DNA from: Phialocephala subalpina
Lineage: Eukaryota; Ascomycota; Leotiomycetes; Helotiales; Mollisiaceae
Length of the DNA: 64,000 bases
Assembly: GCA_900073065.1 (NCBI GenBank)
Contig: FJOG01000009.1
Location: 128,782 to 192,781 of the forward strand
Direction: 5' to 3'
The notes beneath the pieces were generated by a model that made no database searches, was not told the DNA's origin, and saw nothing but the letters and a program-made list of their open reading frames with translations. Below, in pieces: positions 54,236-64,000 of the stretch. Within the stretch, counting starts at the first letter, position 1, and each line of letters begins with the position of its first letter. Position numbers and translations under genes: made by a program.

Positions 54236-55595
54236 ATGGTTAAACTACTTCCCTTTTTTGCAGCTACTGTTTTCTTTCAGCCAGCATTTGTTCTAGCTGT
54301 TGGAGGAGCAACGGGTTCACCCCAAGGCTTTGCAAGTGGAACCACAGGCGGCGGGGATGCAGCGGCTGTGACGCCAACAACTACTGCAGAATTAATCGGT
54401 TATTTGGGTGACAGCTCTCCCCGGGTCATTGTATGTTTATCTCTGCCAAGTTTCGTGCTCGAATGACTGATACATGTTAAAACAGATCATCGATAGAGAG
54501 TCAGTACTCATTCTTGGAAAGCTGCCAGGATTTTCAAACTAACGCAACGGCAGGTTCGACTTTACGAACACCGAAGGGCTTTGTAACGACTGTGCTGGAT
54601 GCATTCCCGCCTCTGATACTTGTGGATCAGAAGGTCAACTGTCAATTAACGCAAACGGCTGGTGTGGATCGGACCCAGCAACCACCGTCAGTTATGACAA
54701 AGCCGCTATTGAAGGGATTTATGTTCACTCAAATAAATCTATCATCGGTAAAGGAAGCAATGCTATTTTTCGAGGCAAAGGCCTTCGATTGGTGAATAAC
54801 GTTCAAAATGTCATCATCCAAAATATTCACTTCACCGATCTGAATCCGGAATTCATCTGGGGCGGCGATGCCCTCACTTTAGACGGTACCGACAACATCT
54901 GGGTTGATCACTGCAAGGTGAAAACTAAGTTCCACACATCAAGATGCTGAGCTGACTGATTGCTAGTTCTCCCTTATTGGTAGACAGATGATCGTGCTGG
55001 GCTTTGGGCCGTCCGGTCGTGTTACAATTTCAAATTGCGAGTTTGACGGACAGACAAGCTGGTCCGCATCCTGCGATGGCAGACACTATTGGGCAATCCT
55101 CGGATATGGCAATAACGATTTCGTCACATTTGTGGGCAACTATATCCACCATACATCTGGCCGTTCCCCAAGGCTCGACTACAACAGTTTGTGGCACGCC
55201 GTCAACAACTACTGGTATTCAAATTCTGGCCACGTATTTGATGTCAGCAGCGGTTCAAATGCCTTGATCGAGGGTATGTTTGCTCCTATTTCGTAATAAT
55301 CATTAGACTTTCAAGCTTATATTACTAAGGCAATGTCTTCGAAAATGTTACAACAACGCTTCTCCCCGACTCCACGCCAGGACAGGTATTTGTCCCTAGG
55401 AAGTCTACCACCGGCGAGTGCGCAAAATATCTCAACCGCAATTGCTATTCGAACTCGGTAATAAGCTCTGGTTCTCTCAGCGGATCTGTCACTAGTTTTA
55501 TGGTGAACTTCACTGGACACGACATCGCTCCTGCTATTCCCCCATCAACAGTCAAGGCATCTGTTTTGGCATACGCTGGTGTTGGCAAGATCTAA
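54236..55595 (+). CDS. pectin lyase (polysaccharide lyase family 1)
   Basis: Five exons, 54236-54430, 54486-54499 (14 nt), 54554-54917, 54967-55273 and 55330-55595, join in phase to 381 residues, the standard length of fungal pectin lyases. A signal peptide ('MVKLLPFFAATVFFQPAFVL') leads into 'VGGATGSPQGFASGTTGGGD'. Family 1 motifs are 'NGWCGSDPATTVSYDKAAI', 'WGGDALTLDGTDNIWVDHCK', 'FDGQTSWSASCDGRHYW' and 'HHTSGRSPRL', which holds the catalytic arginine region. The absence of the calcium-binding Asp cluster and the aromatic 'DGRHYW' segment favour pectin lyase over pectate lyase. The enzyme splits methylated pectin by beta-elimination outside the cell. The 14-nt second exon is small but needed for phase. 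Confidence 0.92.
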
Positions 55596-55841
55596 ATTAT
55601 GTGGATATAGGGCTGCAGAAATTGCTCATCGTTATTATTTTGGACATCACCGTTAGATTTTGTAAGCAGTGCCTTCTAGCATTTATCTTCATCTGCGCGG
55701 CATGCCGAGCATAACTTATTTTCTCCTTCTATTCTTATTGCTCCTATTTTATATAGTTTACCAGTCGAGCCGACCATAGAATGTATATACAACTCGTCTG
55801 CTTCCTATTTCCTGAAGAGCCTGTAGACCTCATCCCAGTGC

Positions 55842-57622
55842 TCAACCACCAGCAACCATCTCCATGTTAACTTTCTCCCACTTCATCGCCGCACCACAAA
55901 TGAAAGCTACCGCACCAGCAGCAATCGACATGATCCAAATATCATCAACGGTCTTCACGATCGCGTCAATTGCTTTCGCAGTGACGTCCGCATTTCCGCC
56001 CTGCAAAACCGCGCTCTGAACCCCACTCAACGCCCCCCTCAACTCATCCTCGCTAAACCCAAACCCCTGCAAAGCACCCCTCAAATTAATATACCCCCTA
56101 TTCTGGAAAATACTAGCCGCAATACTCAACGAGATAGCAATCGTTCCGATTTGCGCCGTATTGATGAACCCAATTGCGTTCTGAGCGTCTTCTTTGGGCA
56201 CTTTGGCGACGGCGACGGAGTACGCAACTTGCATCGTTAAGCCGGAGCCGATTGCAAGGAGGATTTCGTAGCCGTAGATCTTGCCAACGGAGGTGTGGAC
56301 ATCAATTCCGTACATTAGAGCCCCGCCGATGATACAGAAGATTCCGGTGCCAAGGTAGAAGGGAGCGTAGCGGCCGACCATAGGGAGGACGGCGCCGGAG
56401 AACATGACGAAGAAGACGTTGAGGACGATGAATGGGAGGAGTCGGATCGCGGCTTTGATGGCTGAATCTCCGCGTGTGAACTGGAAGAAGATGGGGACAT
56501 AGTAGACGCCAATTGCGAGACCTGTCGCTGCCGCCGCGGTGCCAACGTAGAGAAGGATCATGGTTCGGGATTTGAGGAAATGGACGGGAAAGATGCGGTG
56601 GGTGGGCGTGGTGAAGATACAGAAGAACTGCTGAATCATGTAGGCGATGAGGCAGACGCCAAAGGCGGCCCAGAGAGCTATGGGACCGGCTTCTGTCCAT
56701 TTCCAGGTGCTGCCGGAGAAGGTGAGGACGACTTGGAAGAGGGTGAAGACTGCGGCATTGAGGGTGACGCCTAGCCAGTCAATCTCGCGAAGTTTGGTGG
56801 TGGTTGGTTGAGATGGAGTCGAGCAGTGCTTCGGGAAGAGGAAGATGTAGACTGCAACAATTTAGTCAGACAGAGGCAGAACTTCGAGAATGGTTGCTTA
56901 CTTGGAGAGAGCGCGGCCGCAAGTGGTAAATTGATGTAAAATGCCCATCGCCAAGTTGCTGATGAAACAGCAAATCCACCACCAATCAAGGGACCGAGAA
57001 TACAGCCTGTTCCCCAGCAGAGACCGATGAGAGCGTTGTAGATAGGACGAGTGGCGAGCGGGGTGAAGATAGATATGTAAGTCAACGCACTGACCTCTGA
57101 TTAGACTTGCAAGATGGTGTCAGACTAGAAGTGGCCTCACCCAAGATACATCCCAGCACCTCCCATTCCAGCAATGACCCGCCCAACAATCATGGCATTC
57201 ATGCTCGGTGCAGCTCCGCAAAGAGCGGAGCCCGCCTCAAAGGTAATAACGGCCCCGATCATCAAGTACTTGATCTCAAAAAGACCGTAGAAACGTCCGA
57301 TCAGAAGAATCACCGCGACAGCACCCATAGGGAAACCGATTCCAACCCAAGCTAGCTTGTCAATCTCTCCAAGAGACTCAAGAATTGGACCCTGTACTGA
57401 AGCTGCAATAGTCGTGTCAAGTCCATAGAGCAATGCACCTAAGAAAAGACCAAGACAAGAGAGCATCCAGCGGACTTTGGAGACTTCTGCAACGGGTTTT
57501 CCAGCTGAAGAGAGTGAAGAGCTTTCGCTATCTGAGGGGCCACCAAGAGTCTTTTCGACGTCAGAGACTTGAGGCGGGGTGGGCTCATCCTTAGGGACTG
57601 AGTCTTGGGTAGGAGCGGACAT
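55842..57622 (-). CDS. major facilitator superfamily transporter, drug:H+ antiporter type (DHA2, 14 helices)
   Basis: Three exons, 57622-57141, 57089-56902 and 56851-55842, join in phase to 559 residues. A polar N-terminal tail of about 50 residues precedes the membrane part. Signature segments are 'LGLFLGALLYGLDTTIAASV' (first helix with the DTTI motif of this family), 'GRVIAGMGGAGMYLG', and the antiporter motif C region 'GCILGPLIGGGFAVSS'. The C-terminal half has further helices, including 'YGYEILLAIGSGLTMQVAYS'. Such plasma-membrane proteins export toxins, drugs or the fungus's own metabolites. It is convergent with the pectin lyase gene (3' ends 246 bp apart). The substrate is unknown. 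Confidence 0.9.
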
Positions 57623-59223
57623 CTTGGCGTTGAGGACAGAGAAGACACAGTAAGAGTGTTGTCTGAGGGTGGATGATTGGAGATGTATGCATCGCGGGAG
57701 GAAGCATATTTAAGCAACATGATAGAGAGAGGTATTAGAGATTAGAGAGAACTAAAACATGGGGAAAAGGCAGTTCGGCGACAATTCGCCAAGATGACTA
57801 GGATCTGAGCACCCAATTCAATCCTTGCAGAAGACTTCTAGCATAGCCATTCCGAATGCGAGCCCAAAACAATGGTAAGCGTGCTGCGAGTGACATAGAA
57901 CCGCATTGCAACTGGGTTATGGGGCTGCTAACGGTTAAAACAGATATCCTTGAGACGTCGTAGTGGCAGAGACGGGCTGTTGTGCGACCGAGCACAGATA
58001 AAAAGGAAAAGCACCGGTGAGATTAAACATCTGACTGCATGTTTCGGACGTAAGTAGCTCACGATGGCGTAAATTTGTAGAATTGCGTTGTTGTCTCGAG
58101 CAAAAGGCGCCGTTAGGCTGATGCAGGTTCGGCGTTGCAAGGGACTCGGACGCTGCTGATTGGCTGCATAATCTTTACCTCGATCACGAGTCTTCGGCAG
58201 CAAGTGAAAAGCCACTTAATATGAGAAGTGAAGCGCGCAGAAATGAAACCTAGGAGTCGGCGAGATACAATTTTGAAGCACTGCGCAATGACTGCGTGGG
58301 TGCTAGGTTGTCGCGATTTCCGTACAATTCGTTCTCACACCAGCTCAGGCACTGCAGCGTCAAATCGAGCAAGACGGCATCTTGTGCCAGCCTCAGGGAG
58401 TCGGAATCGTGCGCGGTGGTGAATTTAGATATACTCATACTTCGTGGTATCGTAGAGGAAGTGCGCGTTGGCTCGGCGGTCTTTCGTGAGAGGATATTGG
58501 AGAGTGCTGAAAGCACGACGAGCGTCGAGAAAGCTCCAGCTAGTTTTAGGGGCACGACTTCACCAAGATACGGCCGCACCTCGCCGAAGCGGGCAAGATA
58601 TCACGTGCAAAGCCTCTCTCGCTCAACTTGCTCTGTCTCGTCGTTACTAACGGTTTCTTTAAATCTTCTTTTCGAAAAATTTGAGATTACCTTCCAAGTC
58701 AATATGAGCAAGTGCCCAAATGTATGATTTGGAGAAATGAGGAATGTGACAGAGGCAACAATTGACGAAGAGTATGTTTGCTGCTTATAAGGAAAGAGTG
58801 GAGATACTTTTACGTGGTGAGAGCAATAACTTTCAAGAAAGATTACAATTATGTGACCACACTTGTATTCTCCCGAAGCATTAGGCTCTAAACTTTGAGA
58901 TACAAGATACCGTCACGTGTTATCACTTTGAAAAGAAAATACCCTTTTAAAATCTTCACCTCATTCTCGAAAGCTTTTGATGCCATATCCAATCTCCGCA
59001 AAATCGAATCTGGAAGTCTTGATGTCACCCCCAGGATCACAATCAGCTCTCTGATGCCTTCCCCCCTTTATTCGCCAATTGAATTTAGCCGAGAACCAGA
59101 TGGAGGGGTAAAACTGCTTAGAAATGTGATGCTGTGTAGATTCATCACTAATATAAATTCTAGAAGACTTGAAACACCCTCGTAAGCAGTAAACCACACA
59201 TCCAAATACACTCTCATCGCAAA
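57623..59223. other. divergent intergenic region
   Basis: 1.6 kb between the starts of the MFS transporter (reverse) and the SDR (forward). No gene or RNA was recognised; short frames on both strands overlap each other. Confidence 0.45.
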
Positions 59224-60125
59224 ATGCCCATCTGGATAATTATTGGTGTAAACCGCGGCCTAGGCCTCGAATTCGCCACCCAACTCGCTGTAGACGCCTC
59301 AAACACAATCATAGCAGCAATACGCTCTCTATCCAATTGTCCTGAGCTTGAAAAACTCCAATCTGCTTCCAAAACATTTCACATCTTACAATGCGACACT
59401 TCATCCCAAGACTCCATCACCGAATTCGGAAAGCATGTTTCGAAGGTGATTGGTCCTGAGACCAAGGTCGACTACCTCCTCAACAACGCAGCCATAAATG
59501 CCAACTCATCGCTCACAAGTCTCACAATGAATTCCGAAGCGTTGACGAACCACATGAACACCAACGTCATGGGCCCAGCAAAGCTCGTCCAAGTCCTCAC
59601 CCCACACTTGCAAGAAGGAAGCGTGGTGATGAATATGACGTCCGGTCTTGCGAGCCTGGCTTATAATAGGAGTAAAGAGATGCCGGAGTGTACTGTGTAT
59701 GCGATGAGCAAGGCGGCGTTGAATATGTTGACTGTGCATCAGGCGGCACATCTCAAGGAGAAGAAGGTCAAGGTGGTGTGCGTGGATCGTACGTCTTATT
59801 TCCATACGAATTTGCTGGTCTTCTCTATGGGAGCTCCAGAGCTAGGGGCTGTCTAGGAACTAAGACATTGAGTAGCAAACGGACACCATCCGTTTGCACG
59901 CAGTCTCCAGACAGCTCCTAGCTCCCGAGCTTCTCACCCCAAACTTGTCTTTTTACAGTGCTAATTTGTTTGACAGCGGGGTGGGTGAAGACAGATATGG
60001 GGGGTAAGAGTGCGGTGTTGGAGAAGGAGGAGAGTATTGGGAGGATGTTGAAGGTTCTTAAGGGGTTGCAGGAGGGGGATTCGGGGAAGTTTTTTGTTTA
60101 TGATGGGCGTGAGATGGAGTGGTAA
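59224..60125 (+). CDS. short-chain dehydrogenase/reductase (SDR)
   Basis: Two exons, 59224-59788 and 59977-60125, join in phase across a 188-bp intron to 237 residues, a usual size for a classical SDR. The cofactor loop is 'IIGVNRGLGLEFATQL' with Gly8, Gly12 and Gly14. 'VDYLLNNAAINANSS' is the NNAG-equivalent. The catalytic Tyr159 and Lys163 sit in 'TVYAMSKAALNML', with a serine (Ser140 or Ser144) in 'MTSGLASLAY'. After the splice, 'VD-PGWVKTDMGGKSA' is the conserved end of the nucleotide-binding region. It resembles the C-factor/sniffer-like group that reduces carbonyls with NAD(P)H. The intron is several times longer than its neighbours' and contains an inverted repeat (59839-59924). Confidence 0.9.
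59839..59924. repeat. imperfect inverted repeat within the SDR intron
   Basis: Arms 59839-59854 (GAGCTAGGGGCTGTCT) and 59909-59924 (AGACAGCTCCTAGCTC) pair with one mismatch. An inner perfect 8-bp hairpin, CAAACGGA/TCCGTTTG, lies at 59876-59896. It could be a small transposon relic (MITE-like) or a structured intron segment. Confidence 0.7.
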
Positions 60126-60286
60126 ATATTTGGGACTATGAGGATATGCGGAACTAGAGGAGCTGCGAAGATTACGGAGAAGGGGTCGGATATTCGAGAG
60201 ATCATGAAAATAGAGACCTCTATTGACTTTGGCGGCTCCGCCATATATTCAAGGAAGGAGACCCAAGTCAAAGCCATCTTGCCCAG

Positions 60287-62044
60287 CTAATTCCATCTTT
60301 TACCACTACCCGAACTTCCCCATTTCTGAGTGACTATAAAGCCCATCGTATCATGCGCATTCAGGGTTCGATTGATCCCTCCTGGAACATATCCCAAGTT
60401 CTCGCCTGTCCAAATGTCCGTCACCTACTTGAAGTTAGCGGACCTGCTTGAGGTCGGAATAAGAAAGAGCGAACTCACCTCAAAATTCTCGCACCAGCCT
60501 TTCTTGTACTCCGGAAGCTCACTCCAAACAATCTGCCTCTCAGCCGTCTCATTCAGACTATTGAGCGCCAGCACCAACGTCCCCGCCTCACTTTGTCCAG
60601 ACCAATACTCCGCCGGATTCGTAGCGTTAAACGTCCAATCCGGGTTCGTCCCCCATTTATATGGAGTGGCCGGGCCTCCATAAGTACTGTCCTGACTGAA
60701 CGCCAACAAATACTTGTTCTTCAGGATGTCGACCAGTTCAGGGGCAAGCGTATCCAAACTCGTCCCGATAATAACCGGACTCTTCATCGCCGCCCAAAAA
60801 GCAAAATGACTCCTATTCTCCTCTACCGTCAACTCCCCATTCCCCACCTCCAACATATCCGCATCATTATGTCCCCAAAACCCAACACTATTCAAATCAA
60901 AACTATTCTCATTCAAAATCTGTGCGGTCCTCGCCCAACTGGGAGAAATATCCCCACTCATCCTCCACGAACTCCCCGTCTCGTTTCCCCACGCCCAAAC
61001 ATCCGCTGTTCCCCATTCACAGAGACTATACAGGATGGTGCGATTCTGAGCTAACAAGGCGTCGCGCATACGGCGATATCGTTCAGCGGAATTGGAGGTG
61101 CTCCAATCATAGCCAGGAGGAGGAGAAGAGCTGGTAGTAGGACAGGTACCATTAATTAAAGAGGTGGATTCTGGGACACAAGCTACGTATTCGTCAGTCC
61201 AGTTGGAGGGGATGCCGCAGTTGTCGTATTTTAGGTAGTCGATTCCCCAGGAGGCGAAGGTGGCTGCGTCGATGGATTCGTAACCAAATGATGCAGGGTA
61301 TTTAGCGCAGGTTTTAAGGCCAGCACTGCTATAAATCCCGATTTTCAGACCCAGGGCGTGAATCTTGTCTGCGGTGCCGGAAATGCCGTCTGGGAATTTC
61401 ACGGGGTCGGGGATGATTTGTTGGGTGACATTGTCGCGGCCGGATTGGACGGACCAGCAGTCGTCAACTAGGATGTCGTCAGTTTATGATTTGCGTAAGG
61501 TTGTACATTGAAACTTGAAAACTGAGAAGCTCAAACCGCGAGAAAACAATGGCTTAGGAGCGGAGGGTGATTGGCGGAAAGAGGGACGTTGGCAGAAGGA
61601 GGGACATTAATTCGAGAAGAGCTGCTTCCTCGAGGTGGGTCATTTCCAAGGTCGCAATGTCCTCAAACTTGCTCGGACAAACTCGTTCCTCCATACCATA
61701 TTCTCTTCACCCACCTCTTCCGCCGTCGGATCGCCACTCTCGGCATCATCTGCTATCACACCAATTCTCCTCCCAATCCTAACCCCACACTCCAGATCCC
61801 AAAACCAAAGAAAGAAACACTCACTATTAACATACTCATACCCCGCATCCTTCAACCCCAAACTAACAATCTGATTCGCAGCCGTCATAATCTTGTCCTC
61901 ATCAACATCGCAATGGAATGCATTCCAGCTATTCCATCCCAGAGCTGGTAATTTCCCCACATCATCCTTCAACACCAACGCATTCCCCGTCTGCAATGTC
62001 GCGAATAGGGAGAAGAGAGCGGGGAGAGTGAGTGAGGGATACAT
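60287..62044 (-). CDS. GH27 alpha-galactosidase
   Basis: Three exons, 62044-61825, 61467-60479 and 60424-60287, join in phase to 448 residues, typical of fungal GH27 enzymes. A signal peptide ('[17 protein letters not shown]') is followed by '[12 protein letters not shown]', and across the first splice 'YEYVN-IDDCWS'. The catalytic pair is Asp155 in 'YLKYDNCG' (nucleophile) and Asp246 in '[11 protein letters not shown]' (acid/base). '[18 protein letters not shown]' and the C-terminal beta domain ('IVWSELPEY', '[11 protein letters not shown]') follow. It removes terminal alpha-galactose from galactomannan or raffinose sugars outside the cell. The first intron is 357 bp, far longer than other introns here. 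An upstream in-frame ATG at 62143 would add a second hydrophobic stretch; the start at 62044 gives a normal secretion signal. Confidence 0.9.
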
Positions 62045-62976
62045 GTTGGCGACGGACTGGTAAATGACGACGAGCAGGAGCAGAATAGAGACGTAGAGGA
62101 GCACGGTATATGTAAGCCTCGACCTCCCGCCCCTAGCTCGCATTCCTCCTTCGACGACCCCCTCAGATCTGCGCAGTGCCGGAAGAGAATTTCTCCTGAT
62201 CCTACATCGTGCCTGCCAGAGAACGAACAAAAACTCGGCACAATTCGACCGAAATGCGCACGCCCAGGTGACATCGGGACTGCACCTCAACAACTTCGGC
62301 CAGCTTAGAGATCCATTCGTTCTTGAAAGCGTGCTGCGTCAAGATGATTTTGCGGTTGCAATAAGCTCCTCCCCCTGCGCCTCACCCGTGCTAGAAGCGG
62401 GGTAGCGCAGATCATGCTGACCCCAGCAAATCAGACCGCATTGTAACGTAACACAGCCTTGCAGAACAAATCCAGTGTTATTCCATTTGTTACTACCAGT
62501 ACTAACCTCAACTGGCCCGGAGTTTGGAGAAATTTTGATTTTGTAAGGTTTACCATTTGAAAGCCTCGGCCGCCTCGTGTATAATACCACCTTTCTCCCA
62601 GTGTCATACATTAGAGACCTCATAAGACCACCGGAATCAAGCTCAATACAAGTGTATTCATCAATAAACTTTATGGTATATACAGAAGACGCACAGAATA
62701 GGCCGTAACCACATACATGTCGTTCTTTTGAACGCCCATGCGCCTCCTCAATTTTTGTCCGTTCCGTCGTGTGGGGAAAATTTCCAAACCGTACCGTACC
62801 GAGCCGTGGAAATATATACAATAAGATTCAGCAACCGCCATTCACTTTGGCATATCCATTCCTCTCCCTGATGACTGTTTGAGGAACTCCGTACTCCGAT
62901 ATATATATATGAATGCGCTCGCTTGACAGTCAAGCAACTTCGCCTGTTCCCACGCAAAAATAGTTGAGCGCTTCAA
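62045..62976. other. intergenic region upstream of the alpha-galactosidase
   Basis: No convincing gene. A 160-residue reverse frame at 62339-62821 has no recognised domain. TATATATATATATG at 62899 onward is a simple repeat. Confidence 0.4.
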
Positions 62977-64000
62977 TCATCCATTATTCCTCCCCATCCC
63001 CATCCCATCCATCCCCCCGTTTCCTTGACCCCCTCCCATCGTGGGACCAACCTGCGCCGAATTCCCATTATCAAAGAAATTCAACACATCCTGCGGCAAA
63101 TATTCCAACCAAGGCATCATATCCCCACCAAGCGTGCTCATATCAATCTCTTGACTCTCCATCATCATATCGCCCACTCCGCCCACCCCCAGATAACTAT
63201 TCGGACTCGGGAAAACAGCTCCGCTATTTTGTTGATACTCAAAATCCTGTCTGCTTGTACCGGGGGACGTCATGGATTGATTTCCGTGTGCGTCGAATGA
63301 GTGGTGAGAGTTAGGAGTTGCGTGAGAATAAGGGGAATTTTGAAGGCCGAGAAGCATTTCCGCATCGGATGTAGACGCCGAGTCTGCTATGGACGGAAAC
63401 TTCGGAGCGGGCGGCGGCATAGGCTGGGAGTGTTGACGACGAGGTTCGTAGCCGCGGTAGCGAGAGTAATGGGATGTTGAGGTTGAGGCTGATGTTGCTT
63501 CAGGGAGCGATTGACGGATGGGGTCGTAGATCATGTTTCCGGGCGATGGGGCGGCGGGGGGTGGTGGAGGTGGAGGTTGAGCTTGTTCGACCATGTTTTG
63601 GTACATGAATGTTAGGTTCGAGCTGGGGGAGTTGGTTGTTCCGGTGAGGGACCAGCCGATCGCTTGAGCGGGGTCGATGGCGGGGGACCCGGGGAGGTTG
63701 TCCATTCTGGGTGAGCGGAGGTGGTCTGCATTTCGGGGTGACGGTGCTGCCATTTGCAACTTCTTTTGCCAGCCAGGAATCATGTCGTGCCTGATCTTGG
63801 TGCTTTCGTACTCCTGCTCAGTGTAGGTCTCTGGATCCCAGATACCTTTCGCCTTCTGATCGAGTGCAACGAGGATGTACCTCGTTCCAGCCCAATATGT
63901 CTCCAGCTGCTGCAATGCCTTGTAGCAACGCTGGTAATTTTGATTCGCGGCCGAGGCAAGCAGAGTATGCTTTTGTTTCTGTTCGTTCGCCTTTGCCGTC
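62977..64000 (-). CDS. C-terminal part of a fungal regulator (partial; runs off the window edge)
   Basis: The reverse frame is open from base 64000 to a TGA at 62977, giving 340 residues of the 3' end of a gene that starts outside the window. The upstream part is helical ('NQNYQRCYKALQQLETYW', 'AGTRYILVALDQKAKGIWD') and matches the end of a fungal transcription-factor middle domain. The rest is low-complexity, with Pro, Ser, Gly, Met and Asn runs including a proline tract ('QPPPPPPPAAPSP') and an acidic/hydrophobic patch ('MPWLEYLPQDVLNFFDNG') that looks like a transactivation segment. No zinc cluster is inside the window, so the DNA-binding class is inferred. Confidence 0.75.
   Translation of the reverse strand, partial: TAKANEQKQKHTLLASAANQNYQRCYKALQQLETYWAGTRYILVALDQKAKGIWDPETYTEQEYESTKIRHDMIPGWQKKLQMAAPSPRNADHLRSPRMDNLPGSPAIDPAQAIGWSLTGTTNSPSSNLTFMYQNMVEQAQPPPPPPPAAPSPGNMIYDPIRQSLPEATSASTSTSHYSRYRGYEPRRQHSQPMPPPAPKFPSIADSASTSDAEMLLGLQNSPYSHATPNSHHSFDAHGNQSMTSPGTSRQDFEYQQNSGAVFPSPNSYLGVGGVGDMMMESQEIDMSTLGGDMMPWLEYLPQDVLNFFDNGNSAQVGPTMGGGQGNGGMDGMGMGRNNG

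Noticed and set aside
62339..62821. 160-codon reverse frame
   Set aside because: No recognised domain or signal; it sits in the upstream region of the alpha-galactosidase gene and may be chance.
1..64000. CRISPR arrays, bacterial operons, tRNA or rRNA genes
   Set aside because: No spaced identical repeats, no tRNA A/B-box pairs and no rRNA-like stretch were seen; the sequence is eukaryotic.

Overview
The window is nuclear DNA of a filamentous ascomycete (Pezizomycotina). The evidence is: genes carry several introns of about 45-150 bp with GTRNGT donors and CTAAC/CTGAC branch sites; Zn2Cys6 regulators, a 2EXR family and a fungal STAND-type N-terminal domain are present; and there is damage typical of RIP (repeat-induced point mutation). 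The secreted pectin lyase, GH12 and GH27 enzymes fit a plant-associated fungus, perhaps a leotiomycete, but the species cannot be told from sequence alone. Gene models below were spliced by hand. In every multi-exon model offered as intact the exon phases add up to one open frame.

Layout. 0-3 kb: relics of two 2EXR genes and a cytochrome P450 fragment. 3-8.2 kb: a carotenoid-cleaving oxygenase followed by a cutinase-factor-like Zn2Cys6 regulator. 8.6-10.5 kb: an extremely AT-rich island with a 470-base assembly gap, bordered by a 5'-truncated gene. 13-17 kb: a protein with a STAND-type N-terminal domain and a third, frameshifted 2EXR gene. 18-34 kb: mostly housekeeping and regulatory genes (a cysteine-rich membrane protein, a J-domain protein, a Zn2Cys6 regulator with two micro-exons, a conserved membrane protein, a dynamin-like GTPase). 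35-48.7 kb: two more C6-type regulators (one lacking the zinc cluster, one cut short by a stop), an ACMSD-type amidohydrolase, a broken amidoligase, an alpha/beta hydrolase and a CorA-like protein. 49.2-50.7 kb: a complete but RIP-killed Tc1/mariner element. 51-62 kb: secreted GH12, PL1 pectin lyase and GH27 alpha-galactosidase with an MFS transporter and an SDR between them. 63-64 kb: the 3' end of a large regulator.

The most informative oddities are these. First, there are two perfect tandem duplications, both exactly 250 bp; one sits inside a conserved gene and appears to replace part of it, which points to an assembly artefact. Second, the mariner element keeps perfect 31-bp inverted repeats and a TA target duplication, while its single 440-codon frame carries ten stops, all TAA or TAG. 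Third, several otherwise readable genes are stopped by one TAA or TAG.

I found no convincing new multi-gene system. The 51-62 kb stretch is a plausible local set of plant cell-wall enzymes, but the genes lie on both strands and co-regulation is only inferred.
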